A stretch of DNA of 64,000 bases from Hyphomicrobiales bacterium. Lineage in GTDB: Bacteria; Pseudomonadota; Alphaproteobacteria; Rhizobiales; Rhizobiaceae. Positions within the stretch are counted from its first letter, which is position 1, and every line of letters begins with the position of its first letter. The position numbers and the translations under genes are program-made. The stretch covers positions 306,017 to 370,016 of the forward strand of contig UCKU01000008.1 of NCBI GenBank assembly GCA_900473185.1, in the 5' to 3' direction. Shown in pieces: positions 61,928 to 64,000 of this stretch. The notes beneath the pieces were generated by a model. It made no database searches. It saw only the letters and a list, made by a program, of their open reading frames with translations, and was not told the origin of the DNA.

Positions 61928-61998
61928 CAAAGACTTTAGGGTCTCGAAGACTTGGGGCCTCGAAGACTTGGGGCCTCAAGACCTGGGGCCTCAAAGAC
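61928..61998. repeat. Imperfect tandem repeats after yidB-like gene
   Basis: The unit CTCGAAGACTTGGGGC is present twice exactly, preceded by a partial copy and followed by CTCAAGACCTGGGGC and a further partial copy, so about five units of 15-16 bases. They lie between the YidB gene and the secreted protein gene. Variable-number behaviour is likely. Confidence 0.7.
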
Positions 61999-62036
61999 GT
62001 GCATGCCGTGAACTGCCCCCAACACGAGGATATCCC

Positions 62037-62510
62037 ATGATTGCGAGATTGCTTGTGCCCGCTTCCGCCGGAGCGTTGATTGCCGCCGCCTTCTTCGTTT
62101 CGCCCTTCTCCGTTTCTCCGGCCTCCGCGCTGACCATGAAGGAATGCAGCGCCAAATATCAGACGGCCAAGGCCGACGGTTCGGCCAAGGACATGAAGTG
62201 GAACGATTTCCGGGCGAAGTTCTGCGGCGCGGACGCCGCCGCCGAAGATGCCGCCGATGACAAGGCAGTGGCCGCAACGACGGACAAAGAGCCCGCAAAG
62301 CCGACGGTCAAGGCCCCCAAGGGTGTGACCATGCCGAAGGCGATCGACAAGAAATATGCCAGCGAGACGCCCGCCAAGGGCCGGCTGCATACCTGCGTCG
62401 ACAGCTATCATGCCAACAAGGATGCCGGCACGCTCAACGATCTGAAATGGATCCAGAAGGGCGGCGGCTACTGGAGCCTGTGCAACACGGCGCTCAAGGC
62501 CGGTGGCTGA
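62037..62510 (+). CDS. Secreted protein with paired cysteine repeats, unknown function
   Basis: A 157-residue protein. After a signal peptide (about residues 1-31, ending SPASA) come two similar units: ECSAKYQTAKADGSAKDMKW ending in FC, and TCVDSYHANKDAGTLNDLKW ending in LC. Between them is a low-complexity Ala/Asp/Lys linker. The paired cysteines may form disulfides in the periplasm. I know similar proteins from rhizobia but no function. Confidence 0.75.
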   Translation: MIARLLVPASAGALIAAAFFVSPFSVSPASALTMKECSAKYQTAKADGSAKDMKWNDFRAKFCGADAAAEDAADDKAVAATTDKEPAKPTVKAPKGVTMPKAIDKKYASETPAKGRLHTCVDSYHANKDAGTLNDLKWIQKGGGYWSLCNTALKAGG

Positions 62511-62540
62511 GACGCAGGCTGGCGGGGTGGCGGCCGATGA

Positions 62541-63161
62541 CTATTGCGGTGCTGCCTCCGCCATCTCTTCGCGATCCTGCAGGATGCGGTCGATCAGGCC
62601 CCATTCCAGGGCTTCCTGCGCCGTCATGAAGCGATCGCGATCCATGGCCTGCTCGAATTCATCATAGGATCGGCCGCAATGTTCGGCGTAGAGCCGCGTC
62701 ATGAGCTGCTTCGTCTTCCTGATTTCCTCGGCATGGATCAGCATGTCAGACGCCTGGCCCTGGAAGCCGCCGAGGGGCTGGTGGATGAGGATGCTGGCAT
62801 TCGGAAGGGCATATCGCTCTCCCGGCTGGCCGGCCATCAGCAGGAAGGAGCCCATCGAGCGGGCCGTTCCCATGCAGAGCGTGTGCACCGGCGCGCGGAT
62901 GAAGCGCATCGTGTCGTACATGGCAAAACCGCTGGTGACGACGCCGCCCGGCGAGTTGATATAAAGATTGATCGGTTTCTTGGGGTTTTCGGCTTCTAGG
63001 AACAGAAGCTGGGCGCAGACGAGGGCCGAAACGGCATCGTTGATCTCGCCGTTCAGAAAGATGATCCGTTCACGCAGGAGGCGGGAATAGATGTCGAAGG
63101 ATCGCTCCCCTCTCGAGGATTGTTCGACGACCATAGGGACGAGTTGCATCGCTTCGCGCAT
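62541..63161 (-). CDS. clpP: ATP-dependent Clp protease proteolytic subunit
   Basis: A 206-residue ClpP. The catalytic serine is in [11 protein letters not shown], the histidine in ILIHQPLGG, and the aspartate lies in the [19 protein letters not shown] region. [10 protein letters not shown] is the oxyanion loop. It forms tetradecamers that degrade unfolded proteins delivered by a Clp ATPase. No clpX or clpA is adjacent, so this is an accessory copy. The ATG at 63161 starts [14 protein letters not shown], the family N-terminus; the open frame runs further but is antisense. Confidence 0.92.
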   Translation of the reverse strand: MREAMQLVPMVVEQSSRGERSFDIYSRLLRERIIFLNGEINDAVSALVCAQLLFLEAENPKKPINLYINSPGGVVTSGFAMYDTMRFIRAPVHTLCMGTARSMGSFLLMAGQPGERYALPNASILIHQPLGGFQGQASDMLIHAEEIRKTKQLMTRLYAEHCGRSYDEFEQAMDRDRFMTAQEALEWGLIDRILQDREEMAEAAPQ

Positions 63162-63208
63162 CGGCGAACTCCAATCGTTTGGGACTGTGACGGGTAAGGC
63201 TTGCCGCG

Positions 63209-63580
63209 TCAGGCGGCGAGCATGAGGGTCGGGCTGTTGCTGTTGGCGACCGATCTCGTGAGACGCTCTGATGTCGCGCCGGTCAGCTCGTGGATGATCC
63301 GCAGGCTGGTTCCGCCCGATGCATTGGGCGCGATCGCGAAGGTGACGATGCTTTCGAGGAACGGCGGGCTGTCGTCGCGCAATCTGTAGCGAACCTCCTT
63401 GCCCGGCGTCTCCGAGAGCGATTGCGGATCGGCAAGCGCTTCCTTCGGCAGCCATCTCTCGCGAAATTCGGCAATGCTGATCGCACGCCAGACCTTTTCC
63501 GGCGGCGCATCCAGCTCGTATCTCTGTTCGAAGCCGGTCTGCTGTTGCCTAGCCTTCGCTTGGGCCTTCACCTCGTTCAT
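63209..63580 (-). CDS. SRPBCC (AHSA1-like) protein
   Basis: A 123-residue START-like protein: [27 protein letters not shown] and an [20 protein letters not shown] segment. Such proteins carry a hydrophobic cavity and are mostly of unknown ligand. The ATG at 63580 overlaps the ArsR stop as ATGA, a very common ArsR/SRPBCC pairing. Confidence 0.9.
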   Translation of the reverse strand: MNEVKAQAKARQQQTGFEQRYELDAPPEKVWRAISIAEFRERWLPKEALADPQSLSETPGKEVRYRLRDDSPPFLESIVTFAIAPNASGGTSLRIIHELTGATSERLTRSVANSNSPTLMLAA

Positions 63581-63891
63581 TGATCCATATCCTTCAGCAA
63601 GAGCTTGAGAGCATCGATGCGAGCCGGCCAGTAGGCGCGATATTTCGCCAGCCATTGGGCGATGAGGGTCAGCCCATCCGGATCGACTTCATAATTCACG
63701 AAGCGTCCTTCTCTCTGTTCGCGCACCAGCCGCGCCGACCGCAGCACCGCGAGATGCTGGGACATGGCCGGCTGGCTGATATCCATGCCCTGGCGCAGGG
63801 CACTGGCATTCATGCTGCCATTCGCCAGCTTCTCGAAGATCGTGCGGCGGGTCGGGTCGGCCAGGGCTCGAAAAATGTCGTGTTCCATCAT
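63577..63891 (-). CDS. ArsR-family transcriptional regulator
   Basis: A ~104-residue winged-helix regulator: DIFRALADPTRRTIFEKLAN, QPAMSQHLAVLRSARLVREQ and REGRFVNYEVDPDGL. No metal-binding cysteine pair is seen (no CxC in helix 3), so it is probably a non-metal ArsR of the type that precedes SRPBCC genes. Start at 63891 or 63888. Downstream of 63909 to the window end I see nothing. Confidence 0.9.
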   Translation of the reverse strand: MMEHDIFRALADPTRRTIFEKLANGSMNASALRQGMDISQPAMSQHLAVLRSARLVREQREGRFVNYEVDPDGLTLIAQWLAKYRAYWPARIDALKLLLKDMDQ

Positions 63892-64000
63892 GATGACACA
63901 TAAGCACACACTTATGCGATTCGCAAGAGGCGTTGTGACGGTGGGATTTTGCTGTTGGTGCGGGGGGGCGGGGTTTTTGAGTTGAGGTCGAGGGTGGGAC

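Noticed and set aside
62541..63455. A 304-residue ClpP
   Set aside because: ClpP proteins start near [14 protein letters not shown]; the extra 98 residues are antisense shadow of the SRPBCC gene region.
1..64000. tRNA, rRNA, CRISPR arrays, insertion sequences, phage genes
   Set aside because: None seen on reading; no cloverleaf, no spaced direct repeats of CRISPR type, no transposase or integrase motifs among the frames.

Overview
The window is high-GC chromosomal DNA from an alphaproteobacterium, most likely a Rhizobiaceae member (Rhizobium/Agrobacterium group). Supporting signs are a RIME-like palindromic intergenic repeat (26011-26118), a D-tartrate dehydratase of the type known from Bradyrhizobium, DUF1127 and DUF1003 proteins, an ilv leader-peptide attenuator, and many LysR, HxlR, TetR and Lrp regulators each facing one metabolic gene. 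I see no rRNA, tRNA, CRISPR array, insertion sequence, phage or conjugation gene. It reads as accessory-rich chromosome rather than a mobile island.

Layout. 1-9.7 kb: the end of a methyltransferase, an exporter ABC protein, a GFA-family protein, a VOC protein, a DUF1127 protein, a LysR regulator beside a short-chain dehydrogenase relic, an NAD-dependent epimerase, then a KaiC-like double ATPase followed by a hybrid histidine kinase with a degenerate N-terminal receiver. 9.8-14.4 kb: a methyltransferase convergent with a complete siderophore-type ABC importer. 14.4-17.6 kb: an amino-acid catabolic block (M20 amidohydrolase, the C-terminal stub of a second M20 hydrolase, diaminopropionate ammonia-lyase and a divergent Lrp regulator). 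17.6-26 kb: membrane protein/HxlR pair, a P-loop kinase, a pirin-like protein, a TauE exporter, a Tat-signal beta-carbonic anhydrase, a methyltransferase, small membrane proteins and a DadA-like oxidoreductase. 26-32 kb: a surface-glycan block (GT25, GT4, GINT1-like beta-propeller, TIM-barrel isomerase, UGT-type glycosyltransferase). 32-41.6 kb: a region with small proteins and several gene-poor gaps, holding a UBP zinc finger next to a cNMP-binding thioredoxin-reductase-like protein, LysR/tarD, an alpha/beta hydrolase, DUF1003 and a flavin-binding protein. 41.7-43.8 kb: an acetolactate synthase large subunit behind a leader-peptide attenuator, with no ilvH beside it. 43.8-53.6 kb: regulator/enzyme pairs (HxlR with a DHFR-like reductase, TetR with two SDRs, MmyB-type XRE with an epimerase, LysR with an SDR) and a metallophosphoesterase. 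53.9-64 kb: a rhomboid protease with extra domains, a glutamate-receptor-like channel, a cobalamin-riboswitch-controlled FecBCD importer ending in a methyltransferase, YidB, a secreted Cys-containing protein, an orphan ClpP, and an ArsR/SRPBCC pair.

How they work together. Most units are a regulator transcribed away from its target, with inverted or direct repeats visible in the shared promoter. Two separate FecBCD-type importers are present. The cobalamin-controlled one carries a methyltransferase whose paralogue is the partial gene at the window start, which hints that a third such locus may lie just outside. The most unusual items are the receptor-channel with a rewritten selectivity filter, the KaiC/pseudo-receiver kinase pair, the riboswitch-importer-methyltransferase operon and the UBP/cNMP-reductase pair.
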